A stretch of DNA of 26,911 nt from Nitrospirota bacterium (GTDB taxonomy: Bacteria; Nitrospirota_A; Leptospirillia; Leptospirillales; Leptospirillaceae): NCBI GenBank assembly GCA_021838765.1, contig JAKCCY010000026.1:1-26911 (forward strand). The letters run 5' to 3'. Position 1 is the first letter of the stretch. Each line of letters opens with the position of its first letter. Below, in pieces: positions 7,072 to 16,627 of the stretch. A program made the position numbers and the translations under genes. The notes beneath the pieces are model-generated. The model ran no database searches, was not told where the DNA came from, and saw nothing but the letters and a program-made list of their open reading frames with translations.

Positions 7072-8283
7072 ATGGTAGCGATGGTTGAAAAGAGTCGGGA
7101 AGAGACTGAAGGACGACTGATCCTCAAAAAGGGCGAAGAAAGAAGACTTCTGTCCGGACATTTGTGGGTCTTCTCAAATGAGGTCGCCACTCTGGAGAAA
7201 CACTCTCCTGACGCTCCCCTCTTTGTATCGGTTGAGTCACATCAGGGAAGGTTTCTGGGGCGTGCTCTCTATAACCCCCAGACATTGATTGCGGCTCGCC
7301 TTCTTGATCCTTTCTACCAGCCTTGGAAAGGGTTTTCGTCCTATCTTGAAGAGATTCTTGACCGGGCTATTGCTCTCCGGAAGCAGGTTTGCCCGGGAAC
7401 GCTTTATCGGGTGGTTCATTCGGAGGGAGATTTTCTTCCGGGGCTGGTTGTGGATCGGTACGATGATTTTCTTGTCGTTCAGGCGACCACTCTTGCCATG
7501 GAGGCTTACCTTCCGGAGATTCTCCTCTTGCTTCGGACCCGATTTTCTCCCCGTGGTATCAGGATTGACCGGTCTGTGCATGCGAGGTCCATCGAGGGAC
7601 TTCCCGTCGGAGATGACCTGATCGAGGGCGATGTCCCCAGGACACTGTCTGTACAAATGAGCGGGTCAGTTGTCCATTTTCCCTTCCGGGACGGACAGAA
7701 AACAGGTCTTTTCCTTGATCAGCGAAGAAATATCGAATCCCTGTCGCATTTTTTTGCGAACAATGATGTTCTCGATGCTTTTTGTCATGTGGGCTCCTGG
7801 TCGATGGCCGCCGCAAGAAACGGGGCACGGGGGGTGACCGGAGTTGATACGTCTTCTTCGGCACTTGAGTGTTATCAGGAAAATCTCTCTGTTTTTCCTG
7901 GTGTGATGAGTGCAGCGATCAAGCGGGATTTTTTTGAGTGGGCGGAAGAGGAGAACCGGGCAGGCAAAAAATTCGATGCCGTTGTCATGGATCCTCCTGC
8001 TTTTATCAAAAGCCGGAAGAAAAAGGAGGAAGGGGTCAGGGGCTATTATGCTGCGAATCAGCTTGCCATTGACCTTGTTCGTCCGGGGGGACTTCTTGTG
8101 ACATGTTCCTGTTCGGCGCTTTTGGAGAGCGATGAACTTTTGGGGATTCTCCGAAGTCTCCTGAAGAAAAAAAGACGCTCGGGCAAGCTTGTGAACAAGG
8201 GAGGATCCGGTCCGGACCATCCGATTGTTCCGGCCATGGGTGAGCTCGAATATTTGAAGTGCCTGGCCTTTGTTCTTTCATAG
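7072..8283 (+). CDS. rlmI: RlmI-like class I rRNA cytosine methyltransferase
   Basis: A 403-residue SAM-dependent methyltransferase of the RlmI/YccW group, of the expected length. An N-terminal PUA RNA-binding domain runs from about residue 16 ('LILKKGEERRLLSGHLWVFSNEV'). A middle 'VHSEGDFLPGLVVDRYDDFLVVQ' block follows, then the Rossmann domain with SAM motif I (DAFCHVGSWSMAAARNGA) and acidic motif II (VTGVDTS). The active site has DPPAFIKS and a cysteine in TCSCS. Known members methylate C1962 of 23S rRNA; the same target is inferred here. The ATG at 7072 follows GAGGA by 11 bases, and a second Met three codons later is possible. It has its own promoter and stands as a single gene before typA. 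Confidence 0.85.
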   Translation: MVAMVEKSREETEGRLILKKGEERRLLSGHLWVFSNEVATLEKHSPDAPLFVSVESHQGRFLGRALYNPQTLIAARLLDPFYQPWKGFSSYLEEILDRAIALRKQVCPGTLYRVVHSEGDFLPGLVVDRYDDFLVVQATTLAMEAYLPEILLLLRTRFSPRGIRIDRSVHARSIEGLPVGDDLIEGDVPRTLSVQMSGSVVHFPFRDGQKTGLFLDQRRNIESLSHFFANNDVLDAFCHVGSWSMAAARNGARGVTGVDTSSSALECYQENLSVFPGVMSAAIKRDFFEWAEEENRAGKKFDAVVMDPPAFIKSRKKKEEGVRGYYAANQLAIDLVRPGGLLVTCSCSALLESDELLGILRSLLKKKRRSGKLVNKGGSGPDHPIVPAMGELEYLKCLAFVLS

Positions 8284-8347
8284 AAAATCAAGAATCAATC
8301 TTTTTCATTAAAAAATATTGTTTTGTAAATAGTTGATTGAAAAGACG

Positions 8348-8377
8348 TTGACTTCGATCTTCTTTTCCGTCTACAAT
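8348..8377 (+). promoter_or_regulatory. Strong sigma70-type promoter for the typA operon
   Basis: TTGACT (8348-8353), an 18-bp spacer, then TACAAT (8372-8377), the best -35/-10 pair in the left half. The predicted start is about 8384, a leader of roughly 50 bases before the typA ATG, with GAGGA at 8417-8421. Confidence 0.7.
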
Positions 8378-8432
8378 GAAGCGATTTGAAATAATAAAAC
8401 CGGCTTAAAAAATTGCGAGGATCTTCTCCATT

Positions 8433-10292
8433 ATGGAAACCCCATCATCTGTTCCGTCATCGGTACCGTCTGCATCTCCAGAAAATCTTCTTCATTCAAG
8501 GAATATCGCGATTATTGCCCATGTTGATCATGGAAAGACAACGCTTGTGGACAAGCTTCTCCAGCAAGGCCACGTTTTTCGCGAGAATGAAGTTGTCGAA
8601 GAACGCGTCATGGATTCCAATGCTCTTGAAAAGGAGCGGGGAATCACTATTCTTGCGAAAAACACTTCGGTCCACTACGGTGATTACAAGATTAACATTG
8701 TCGATACTCCCGGCCATGCGGACTTTTCCGGAGAAGTCGAACGGACCATGACGATGGTTGATGGCGTTCTTCTTGTCGTTGACGCCTATGATGGCCCAAT
8801 GCCACAGACAAGGTTCGTTCTGAACAAGGCTCTTTCAATGGGGTTGAAGCCAATCGTTGTTCTGAACAAGATCGATCGTCCGGATGCGAGGCCTGTGGAG
8901 GCATTGAACGATGTCTTCAGCCTTTTTGTCGAGCTTGGTGCAACAGATGAGCAGATGGACTTTCCGGTTGTGTATGCGTCTGCAAAAAAAGGGTATGCAA
9001 CAATGGATCTTTCGGTTCCATCCGATAACCTGATCCCCCTCTTTGAAACAATTATCAACTTTACTCCCCCTCCGGCGGTTGATGTCAACGGACCATTTCT
9101 GATGCAGGTGACCAGCCTTGAGTACGATTCTTATATTGGCCAGTGTGCCCTCGGTCGAGTCATTCGCGGAAAAGTCTCGAATGCCGAAACGATCGGTCGC
9201 GTTGTGAACGGGGAAATCATCGAGCGCGGCAAGGTCAAGAAAATCATGTCCTTTGAAGGCTTGAAAAAAGTTGAGGTTCCCTCCGCAAGAGCAGGGGATA
9301 TTATTCTGGTTGCAGCCTTCCCGGATCTCAGGATCGGAGATATCCTCTCCGATCTGACGACAGTCGGTGAACTGCCCCCTATTGAAATTGGTGAGCCCAC
9401 TATCTCTATGGAATTTCTGGTTAACAACTCTCCTCTTGCAGGCCAGGAAGGGAAGTTTGTGACGTCAAGAAATCTCAGGGACCGTCTCTTCAAGGAGATC
9501 CGTTCCAACGTGGCACTCCGGGTGGAAGAGACCGACAGCCCTGACTCATTCAAGGTTTCCGGTCGTGGTGAGCTTCACCTCGGGATCCTGATCGAGACAA
9601 TGAGACGCGAAGGGTATGAGTTTCAGGTCTCCAGGCCGAAGGTCCTTTTCAAGGGTGAGGGCTCATCAAAACAGGAGCCTTACGAGTATCTGGTCATCGA
9701 TGTCGCTGAAGAGTATGTTGGAACCGTTATGGAAAAACTTGGGCCCCGGAAAGGGGAGATGCTCAATATGGCTCCCCAGAGAGGTGGTCATGTCCGTCTC
9801 GAATTCCTGATTCCTGCCAGAGGTCTTCTTGGATACAGGAGCGAATTTCTCTCCGATACGAGGGGAACCGGACTTTTGACGCATACATTCCACGGCTACG
9901 GGGACTTTAAGGGTGACATTCCCGGCCGGGTTAACGGAGCTCTGATTTCCATGGAACAAGGTGAAACTGTTGCCTATGCCATGGTTAACGTGCAGGAAAG
10001 GGGAGTTCTCTTCGTCAACCCTGGCGTCAAGGTTTACGAAGGAATGGTTATCGGTGCCCATTCCCGTCCTACGGATCTTGCTGTGAACCCATGCAAGAAG
10101 AAACATCTCAACAATATTCGCTCTTCAAATGCGGAGGAAGCAATCGTTTTGACCCCCCCGCGCCTTATGAGTCTTGAGCAGACACTCGAGTTTCTGGAAG
10201 AGGATGAGATCCTGGAGGTTACACCTGAAAATCTTCGGATCCGCAAGAAGCTTCTTTCTGAAAACGACCGGAAAAGGGCAGGAAAAAAATGA
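8433..10292 (+). CDS. typA: Ribosome-binding GTPase TypA/BipA
   Basis: A 619-residue translational GTPase related to EF-G and LepA. It binds the ribosome and aids 50S assembly and stress or cold adaptation. GTP motifs: AHVDHGKTT (G1, residues ~29-37), ERGIT in switch I, DTPGHADF (G3), NKID (G4), SAK (G5). Domain II, the EF-G-like domain III ('[22 protein letters not shown]') and domain V ('[11 protein letters not shown]', '[11 protein letters not shown]') follow, then the TypA-specific C-terminal domain ('[16 protein letters not shown]'). The first ~22 residues are a Ser/Pro-rich extension beyond the usual start. Its TGA overlaps the ATG of the cyclophilin gene (ATGA), so the two are coupled. 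Confidence 0.96.
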   Translation: METPSSVPSSVPSASPENLLHSRNIAIIAHVDHGKTTLVDKLLQQGHVFRENEVVEERVMDSNALEKERGITILAKNTSVHYGDYKINIVDTPGHADFSGEVERTMTMVDGVLLVVDAYDGPMPQTRFVLNKALSMGLKPIVVLNKIDRPDARPVEALNDVFSLFVELGATDEQMDFPVVYASAKKGYATMDLSVPSDNLIPLFETIINFTPPPAVDVNGPFLMQVTSLEYDSYIGQCALGRVIRGKVSNAETIGRVVNGEIIERGKVKKIMSFEGLKKVEVPSARAGDIILVAAFPDLRIGDILSDLTTVGELPPIEIGEPTISMEFLVNNSPLAGQEGKFVTSRNLRDRLFKEIRSNVALRVEETDSPDSFKVSGRGELHLGILIETMRREGYEFQVSRPKVLFKGEGSSKQEPYEYLVIDVAEEYVGTVMEKLGPRKGEMLNMAPQRGGHVRLEFLIPARGLLGYRSEFLSDTRGTGLLTHTFHGYGDFKGDIPGRVNGALISMEQGETVAYAMVNVQERGVLFVNPGVKVYEGMVIGAHSRPTDLAVNPCKKKHLNNIRSSNAEEAIVLTPPRLMSLEQTLEFLEEDEILEVTPENLRIRKKLLSENDRKRAGKK

Positions 10293-10948
10293 ATGGACTC
10301 AATCTGATTAAATGGAAATCCCTATCCGGGAAAGGCTTCAGCTCCTGGTTGGTTGTTTTCTTAACGGGTGTGTTATTAACGACTGGAGCAGGAATGGAAA
10401 ATGCACAGGCATCAGGGCAATCATTGGCTCCTGGTGAATATGCCGAATTTGATACTTCAATGGGAAAGATAACATGTCTGCTGCTCAAGCAGTCGGCTCC
10501 CCATGCTGTTGAAAACTTTGTTGGGCTGGCAACCGGAAAGAAAGAGTTCCTTGATCCCCAGACAAGGGAGATGGTCAAGCGGAAGTTTTATGATGGGTTG
10601 ATCTTCCACCGCGTTATTAAAAACTTCATGATCCAGGGTGGTGATCCCCTTGGTAATGGAATGGGCGGTCCCGGATACCAGTTTAATGACGAGATTGATC
10701 CCACAAGGGACTTCACTAAAAAAGGCGTACTTGCAATGGCCAACGCCGGCCCGAACACAAACGGAAGCCAGTTTTTTATCACGGTAGCCCCTGCTCCCTG
10801 GCTTGCAGGAAACTACACCATTTTCGGAGAGGTTGTTTCCGGCCAGGATGTGGCAGATGCAATTTCTCTTGTTCCAACCGATCGAAGGGATCGCCCGGTA
10901 ACACCTGTGGTTATTAACCATGTCCGCATCTTTACCGTCCTTCCCTGA
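10289..10948 (+). CDS. Exported cyclophilin-type peptidyl-prolyl isomerase
   Basis: A 219-residue cyclophilin with an N-terminal membrane or signal segment (about residues 19-42, 'SWLVVFLTGVLLTTGAGMENAQA'). It is likely cleaved after AQA and released to the periplasm, or kept as an anchor. The catalytic domain shows FHRVIKNFMIQGGDP (with the catalytic Arg), GSQFFIT and 'PWLAGNYTIFGEVVSG'. The active-site His of human CypA is replaced by Tyr here, a change seen in many bacterial cyclophilins. It would catalyse proline cis-trans isomerisation during folding of exported proteins. It is the second gene of the typA operon, overlapping typA by 4 bp and the next gene by 29 bp. Confidence 0.9.
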   Translation: MNGLNLIKWKSLSGKGFSSWLVVFLTGVLLTTGAGMENAQASGQSLAPGEYAEFDTSMGKITCLLLKQSAPHAVENFVGLATGKKEFLDPQTREMVKRKFYDGLIFHRVIKNFMIQGGDPLGNGMGGPGYQFNDEIDPTRDFTKKGVLAMANAGPNTNGSQFFITVAPAPWLAGNYTIFGEVVSGQDVADAISLVPTDRRDRPVTPVVINHVRIFTVLP

Positions 10949-11786
10949 CCATCCTTCCTCCTTTCTTTCTTCCGCAGATGAGCTGAGTGATCAGCTCTCT
11001 CCCGGGAGAAAGAGTCTCGATGTCCTTTTTTTGGGAACGGGAGCCTCATCAGGGGTTCCCGTAATTGGTTGTTCCTGCCCGGTTTGCATTTCCACCGACA
11101 AGAAAAATCGTCGTACCCGCTCATCTGTCCTGGTTCGTTGTGCCGGTAAAAATCTGTTGATTGATACGTCGCCGGATCTGCGATACCAGTCCTTAAAAAA
11201 TGGTGTTGTCACCATAGACGGAGTGATCTTTACCCATCCCCATGCGGATCATGTTTTGGGCCTTGATGAGCTTCGGATCTTTAACTATATCCAGAAAAGG
11301 GAAATTCCGGTTTATGCGGATTCTTATACATTGTCCCGAGTCCAGATGATGTTTCCCTATGCTTTTTCCGAGGCAAACCGGGGAGGTCTTTCCCGGCCCA
11401 AACTGATTCCCCATGAAATAACCGGCCCTGCGGATATCCTTGGAATGAGCGTTATTTCATTTCCTGTGTATCATGGACCGGTGATGAACCATGCCGTGAG
11501 AATCAACGATCTGGTCTACCTGACCGATTGCAAGGGGATTCCGGATGAGTCATGGGAGGCACTTTATGGTGTTGAGACATTGATTGTAGGTGCGGTGAAA
11601 TATGAGCCTCATGAGTCCCATTTCGGGATCCATGAGGCTCTTGCGCTGATTGAACGGTTAAATCCGAAAAGAGCGTTTATTACCCATCTTTCCCATTCCC
11701 TTGAGCATGAAGAGCTATCAAGAATGTTGCCCCCGTCTGTTTTCGTGGCCTACGATGGCCTCAGAATCACGACAGGGGGTTCTTAG
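10920..11786 (+). CDS. PhnP-like metallo-beta-lactamase-fold hydrolase
   Basis: A 288-residue MBL-fold protein. The core starts at about residue 32 ('LDVLFLGTGASSGVP'). It has a cysteine pair 'CSCPVC', which in PhnP binds a structural zinc, the dinuclear metal site THPHADH, and later histidines in 'VYHGPVMNH' and 'THLSHS'. PhnP hydrolyses phosphoribosyl cyclic phosphate, but this subgroup also includes uncharacterised phosphodiesterases such as LipB-linked proteins. No phn genes are nearby, so the substrate is unknown. The ATG at 10920 overlaps the cyclophilin gene by 29 bp and has no clear ribosome binding site. The first ~30 residues are Ser/Pro-rich and unconserved, so translation may begin elsewhere. 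Its stop overlaps the convergent metH stop. Confidence 0.85.
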   Translation: MSASLPSFPDHPSSFLSSADELSDQLSPGRKSLDVLFLGTGASSGVPVIGCSCPVCISTDKKNRRTRSSVLVRCAGKNLLIDTSPDLRYQSLKNGVVTIDGVIFTHPHADHVLGLDELRIFNYIQKREIPVYADSYTLSRVQMMFPYAFSEANRGGLSRPKLIPHEITGPADILGMSVISFPVYHGPVMNHAVRINDLVYLTDCKGIPDESWEALYGVETLIVGAVKYEPHESHFGIHEALALIERLNPKRAFITHLSHSLEHEELSRMLPPSVFVAYDGLRITTGGS

Positions 11787-14221
11787 GCAACCGGGACGTC
11801 CAGACCTGAGAATGCGCTGATCAGTTTCTCAGCCAATGGAACGACATCTCCAACATCTTTTCCGTAGCCATCCGCATGAATTTCTGTCGAAAACTTTGGC
11901 GTGACAACCGCCCCTCCAACCATGACCTTGTAGGGAAGATTCTTTTCCCTAATTGTCTCAATTGCAATTTTCATCTGCATCATGGTCGTAGTCATCAATG
12001 CACTCAGTGCAATGATCTGTGCCTGATGTTTTTCTGCCGCAGCAAGAATGTCATCAAGCGGAACATTTCGTCCAAGGTCAATGACGGAAAAACCAAAGTT
12101 CCTGAGCATCAGGATACATATATTTTTTCCGATATCGTGGATATCTCCCTTAACCGTTGCGAAGACAACGCACCCCTTGGGTTCGACGGGACCGTCCGCT
12201 TCGAGGTGGGGCTGAAGAACTTCCACGCCTTTTTTCATCGCATCTGCCCCGGCGATCAGGTGAGGAATGAACTTGACCCGTTGTCCAAAAAGATCGCCAA
12301 GATGACGGATCGCCGGAGTCATGATGTCCAGAAATATGGTAAAGGCCGAAAGTCCTTCATCAAGACCCTTCTGGCAAAGGGCTGCGATGCCGTCACGTTC
12401 TCCTTCGAGAATCGCCTGTCTTATGGCTTCAGAGGTTGTTCTGGGAGCAGCCTCTTTTTGAGAGGGCTGTGTTCCTGATGCTGGAGTCCATGCCGCTGCC
12501 TTGTTCAGGTAGATCCGGCAGTCGGGATCACGCCTTGCAAAGAGGGATGATGCGGCAACTGTTTGATGAAGAACCTGGTCGTAAGGGTCGCATATTGCAG
12601 CGTCAAGCCCTGCACCGATTGCCATGGAGAGGAAGTTGTTGTGAACGATTTTCCTGGCGGGAAGTCCAAATGAGACATTCGAGAGCCCCAGAATAGTGGG
12701 TAATCGAAGCTCTTTTTTAATGAGGGAGATCGTGTCAAGAGTTTGCTTTGCTGCTTCCTGAACGGCACTTACCGTCAGTGCCAGCGTGTCGAAGATCAGA
12801 TCGCGCGGGCGGATTCCCAGCTCTTCAGCGCGTCTCAGGATCTTCTCGGCATTTTTCATGCGTTCGGCTGCTGTTTCAGGTATGTTGTCTCCGGATACGA
12901 GCGCAATGACGGCCGCACCGTATTTTCGAATGAGCGGCAATACCTCCTCAAGGCGTTCATCTTCCGCGTTGACAGAGTTGACGAGTGCCCGTCCCGGATA
13001 AAGCTTCAGGCCGGCCTCGAGTGCCGATGCGTAGGATGAGTCAATAACCAGTGGCAGTGAAACTACATTCTGAATAGCGGTAATCGCTTTCGCCATCATC
13101 TCCGCTTCGTTGACAAGCGGCACGCCAACATTGACGTCGAGGGCACCGGCTCCTGCCTCGGCCTCTTTTCTGGCTTCCGCCACGATCAGGTCGACTTGTC
13201 CGTTTGCGATCGCTTCAGAAAAGATCTTTTTGCCTGTTGGATTGATTTTTTCTCCGACGATGAGAAAGGGAACGCCATCTCCAATCAAGGTCATGCTGGT
13301 TCTGGAAGAGATCTTCAGAAGAGACGGGGTTGGTCTTGAGATGGGAGATGCACCCTTGACGGTCTTCGAGAGGATCCTTATATATTCCGGGGTCGTTCCG
13401 CAGCAACCGCCAATAATGTTTGCGCCTGCTTCAACAAAGGAAGGCGCAAATCTGGCAACCTCCTCCGCTCCGGTGAGGTAGAGTGTTTCTCCATTTCGAT
13501 GGACGGGAAGCCCGGCATTCGGTTCGACCGCAATGAACGTATCTGTTGTCTGGCCAAGCCTTGAGACGACAGGAACCATGGCCTCCGGTCCAACGGAGCA
13601 GTTCAGTCCCATGATGTCAACAGAAAAGCCTTCAAGCACACTTGCTGCCGTTTCAGGATCGGAGCCGGAGTCGGTAATGCCGTCCATGTTGAATGTCATG
13701 AGGGCCATTACAGGAATGCGTCCGTTGACCGCCTCCCGCACGCCGATGAGGGCTGCTCGCATCTCCTGAATGTCGAACATGGTTTCTATCGCGATGAGGT
13801 CGGCGCCGGCCTCAAGCAGAAGTTTTGCCTGTTCGTAGAAAATGGCGATTGCGTCATCAAACGGGAGGTCTCCAAACGGAGCGATGGTTGTTCCGGATGG
13901 TCCGATATCGCCAGCCACGTAGGCTTTTCCTCGAGCAGCCCTTTGTGCCAGTTCAACCGCATGGAAATTGATTTCCCGGATGCGGTCCTGGGCGTTGTAC
14001 TCTGAGAGCCTGAGTCTTGAGGCTCCGAAGGTATTTGTCAGAATGATATCTGAGCCGGCATTGACATATTCGGTGTGGACCGCCTGAATTTCCTGGGGTT
14101 TTTCAATGTTCCAGAGGTCCGGTGCATAACCTGCAGGAAGTCCACGGGACTGGAGGAGGGCTCCCATGGAGCCGTCCAGAAGAAGAACTTCATATTTCAG
14201 GCGTTCAAGCAGGGGCTTCAC
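11783..14221 (-). CDS. metH: Cobalamin-dependent methionine synthase lacking the reactivation domain
   Basis: An 812-residue MetH, shorter than the ~1,200 of E. coli. The homocysteine domain (1-~300) has the zinc cysteines in 'GLNCSVGP' and 'GGCCGTTP'. The methyl-folate (pterin) domain (~315-560) includes 'LIVGEKINPTGKK' and 'DVNVGVP'. The cap and B12 domain (~630-812) has GDIHDIGKN, whose His is the lower cobalt ligand. It transfers a methyl group from methyl-tetrahydrofolate to homocysteine. The SAM-binding reactivation domain is absent but encoded separately by the gene just upstream. The start is GTG at 14219-14221, overlapping that gene's TGA as GTGA. Its stop shares bases with the stop of the convergent hydrolase. 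A Pro/Ser-rich linker at ~600 joins the pterin and cap modules. Confidence 0.94.
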   Translation of the reverse strand: MKPLLERLKYEVLLLDGSMGALLQSRGLPAGYAPDLWNIEKPQEIQAVHTEYVNAGSDIILTNTFGASRLRLSEYNAQDRIREINFHAVELAQRAARGKAYVAGDIGPSGTTIAPFGDLPFDDAIAIFYEQAKLLLEAGADLIAIETMFDIQEMRAALIGVREAVNGRIPVMALMTFNMDGITDSGSDPETAASVLEGFSVDIMGLNCSVGPEAMVPVVSRLGQTTDTFIAVEPNAGLPVHRNGETLYLTGAEEVARFAPSFVEAGANIIGGCCGTTPEYIRILSKTVKGASPISRPTPSLLKISSRTSMTLIGDGVPFLIVGEKINPTGKKIFSEAIANGQVDLIVAEARKEAEAGAGALDVNVGVPLVNEAEMMAKAITAIQNVVSLPLVIDSSYASALEAGLKLYPGRALVNSVNAEDERLEEVLPLIRKYGAAVIALVSGDNIPETAAERMKNAEKILRRAEELGIRPRDLIFDTLALTVSAVQEAAKQTLDTISLIKKELRLPTILGLSNVSFGLPARKIVHNNFLSMAIGAGLDAAICDPYDQVLHQTVAASSLFARRDPDCRIYLNKAAAWTPASGTQPSQKEAAPRTTSEAIRQAILEGERDGIAALCQKGLDEGLSAFTIFLDIMTPAIRHLGDLFGQRVKFIPHLIAGADAMKKGVEVLQPHLEADGPVEPKGCVVFATVKGDIHDIGKNICILMLRNFGFSVIDLGRNVPLDDILAAAEKHQAQIIALSALMTTTMMQMKIAIETIREKNLPYKVMVGGAVVTPKFSTEIHADGYGKDVGDVVPLAEKLISAFSGLDVPVA

Positions 14222-14913
14222 TGTTCTTCGTTCTCGCTTTCCGGCTCATTGGCCAGTTTTTGTCCCTCAATGATCCGTTCCCATCCGATGACAGCTGAAA
14301 CGGAAAGCCTTGGAGACATGATGAATGATTCGTTCAGGGAGATTCCAATTTTGTCTGCCTGGGTCAATTCCATGACCTCGGTCTGGGTGGATAGAGGCCA
14401 ATCTCCGTAGCCTACTCCGAATCGAAATGTCTTTTTGTATCCGAACCGGATGATTTCTTTTTCGATTGCATGGTCAATAACGATTCCCATGTAGTCGGCC
14501 ATCCATGCTCCCACCCGTTCCAGGAAATAGGAATAGGCAGGTTCGCTTCCGGCAAGCTCGTCGACCCGGTCTTCAACTTGTGGTCCGATTGTTGCGACAA
14601 GGAGTGTCGCATAGTCGCAATTTTTAAGCAGTTTAACCATCTTTTCCCCGACAAACAATGTGTTTGTTTCCCGGGTAAGCACTTTCTTGTCTTCGACCCC
14701 CGTAATGGAAAGGGTCCGGAACACTCCGCGACCATGGATCAGCCGGTATCCTTCATCAATCGCTTTTTTGATCTGGGATGCGAGCCCCGGTTCATCGAGA
14801 TCCTTGAGGAAAGACTTTTTGGGAATGCGCATCTCGCGGAGGATCTGGCGCTCTTCGATCTGAAAAGGGATATTGTTGAAGAACACCGGAGCTCCAAGCC
14901 TCATGCTTGGCAT
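14218..14913 (-). CDS. Stand-alone methionine synthase reactivation (activation-domain) protein
   Basis: A 231-residue protein matching the vitamin-B12-dependent methionine synthase activation region. It has the SAM-binding segment 'FRFGVGYGDWPLSTQ', corresponding to the R-x-x-x-GY motif of E. coli MetH. It would bind SAM and reductively remethylate the cobalamin of MetH when it oxidises to cob(II)alamin. It overlaps metH by four bases (GTGA), so the pair restores a complete enzyme from two chains, as described for Thermotoga maritima. A strong ribosome binding site GGAGG (14921-14925) lies seven bases before the ATG. Immediately upstream is an intrinsic terminator, leaving no room for a private promoter. 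The Glu-rich C-terminal tail is poorly conserved. Confidence 0.88.
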   Translation of the reverse strand: MPSMRLGAPVFFNNIPFQIEERQILREMRIPKKSFLKDLDEPGLASQIKKAIDEGYRLIHGRGVFRTLSITGVEDKKVLTRETNTLFVGEKMVKLLKNCDYATLLVATIGPQVEDRVDELAGSEPAYSYFLERVGAWMADYMGIVIDHAIEKEIIRFGYKKTFRFGVGYGDWPLSTQTEVMELTQADKIGISLNESFIMSPRLSVSAVIGWERIIEGQKLANEPESENEEQ

Positions 14914-14925
14914 CTTATATCCTCC

Positions 14926-14978
14926 AAAAAAATGAAAACCGGCTCCTTCTGCTGAAAAATAAACAGCAAGGAGCCGGT
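14926..14978 (-). terminator. Intrinsic terminator between thiC and the metH operon
   Basis: Arms 14938-14948 (ACCGGCTCCTT on the plus strand) and 14968-14978 pair perfectly over 11 bp. An inner 4-bp stem (14951-14954 with 14964-14967), a two-base bulge and a nine-base loop follow. Read on the minus strand the stem is followed by TTTCA and seven T (14926-14932), then directly by the GGAGG of the next gene. It is both the thiC terminator and a possible attenuator of the reactivation-metH operon. Confidence 0.85.
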
Positions 14979-15015
14979 CAAGACCAAAGCGGGACTGTCT
15001 TTACTTCAGAGACCC

Positions 15016-15039
15016 AATCGACCTTTGTGTTCGTGTCGA

Positions 15040-15041
<2 letters not shown>
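15016..15041 (-). other. Leader hairpin at the thiC stop codon, before the terminator
   Basis: AATCGAC (15016-15022) and GTCGATT (15035-15041) form a perfect 7-bp stem with a 12-base loop, covering two bases of the thiC stop codon. Together with the terminator 38 bases further on, it makes a two-hairpin leader of about 115 bases ahead of the reactivation gene. It matches no riboswitch class I can recognise. Confidence 0.35.
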
Positions 15042-16467
<1,426 letters not shown>

Positions 16468-16627
16468 TTACGTATTGGAACAGCTTGTGAACAAGATCTC
16501 TTGGCTGTCTTTTGCGCAGGTAATTCTTTTGAGGGACAGTTCAAATTTAAACATGCGACCGTTCCGGTGTCAATGAAATAGGGGGCCCTTTGAAAGTGGA
16601 GTTTGATTATCAAGGCTGCGCAGACTA

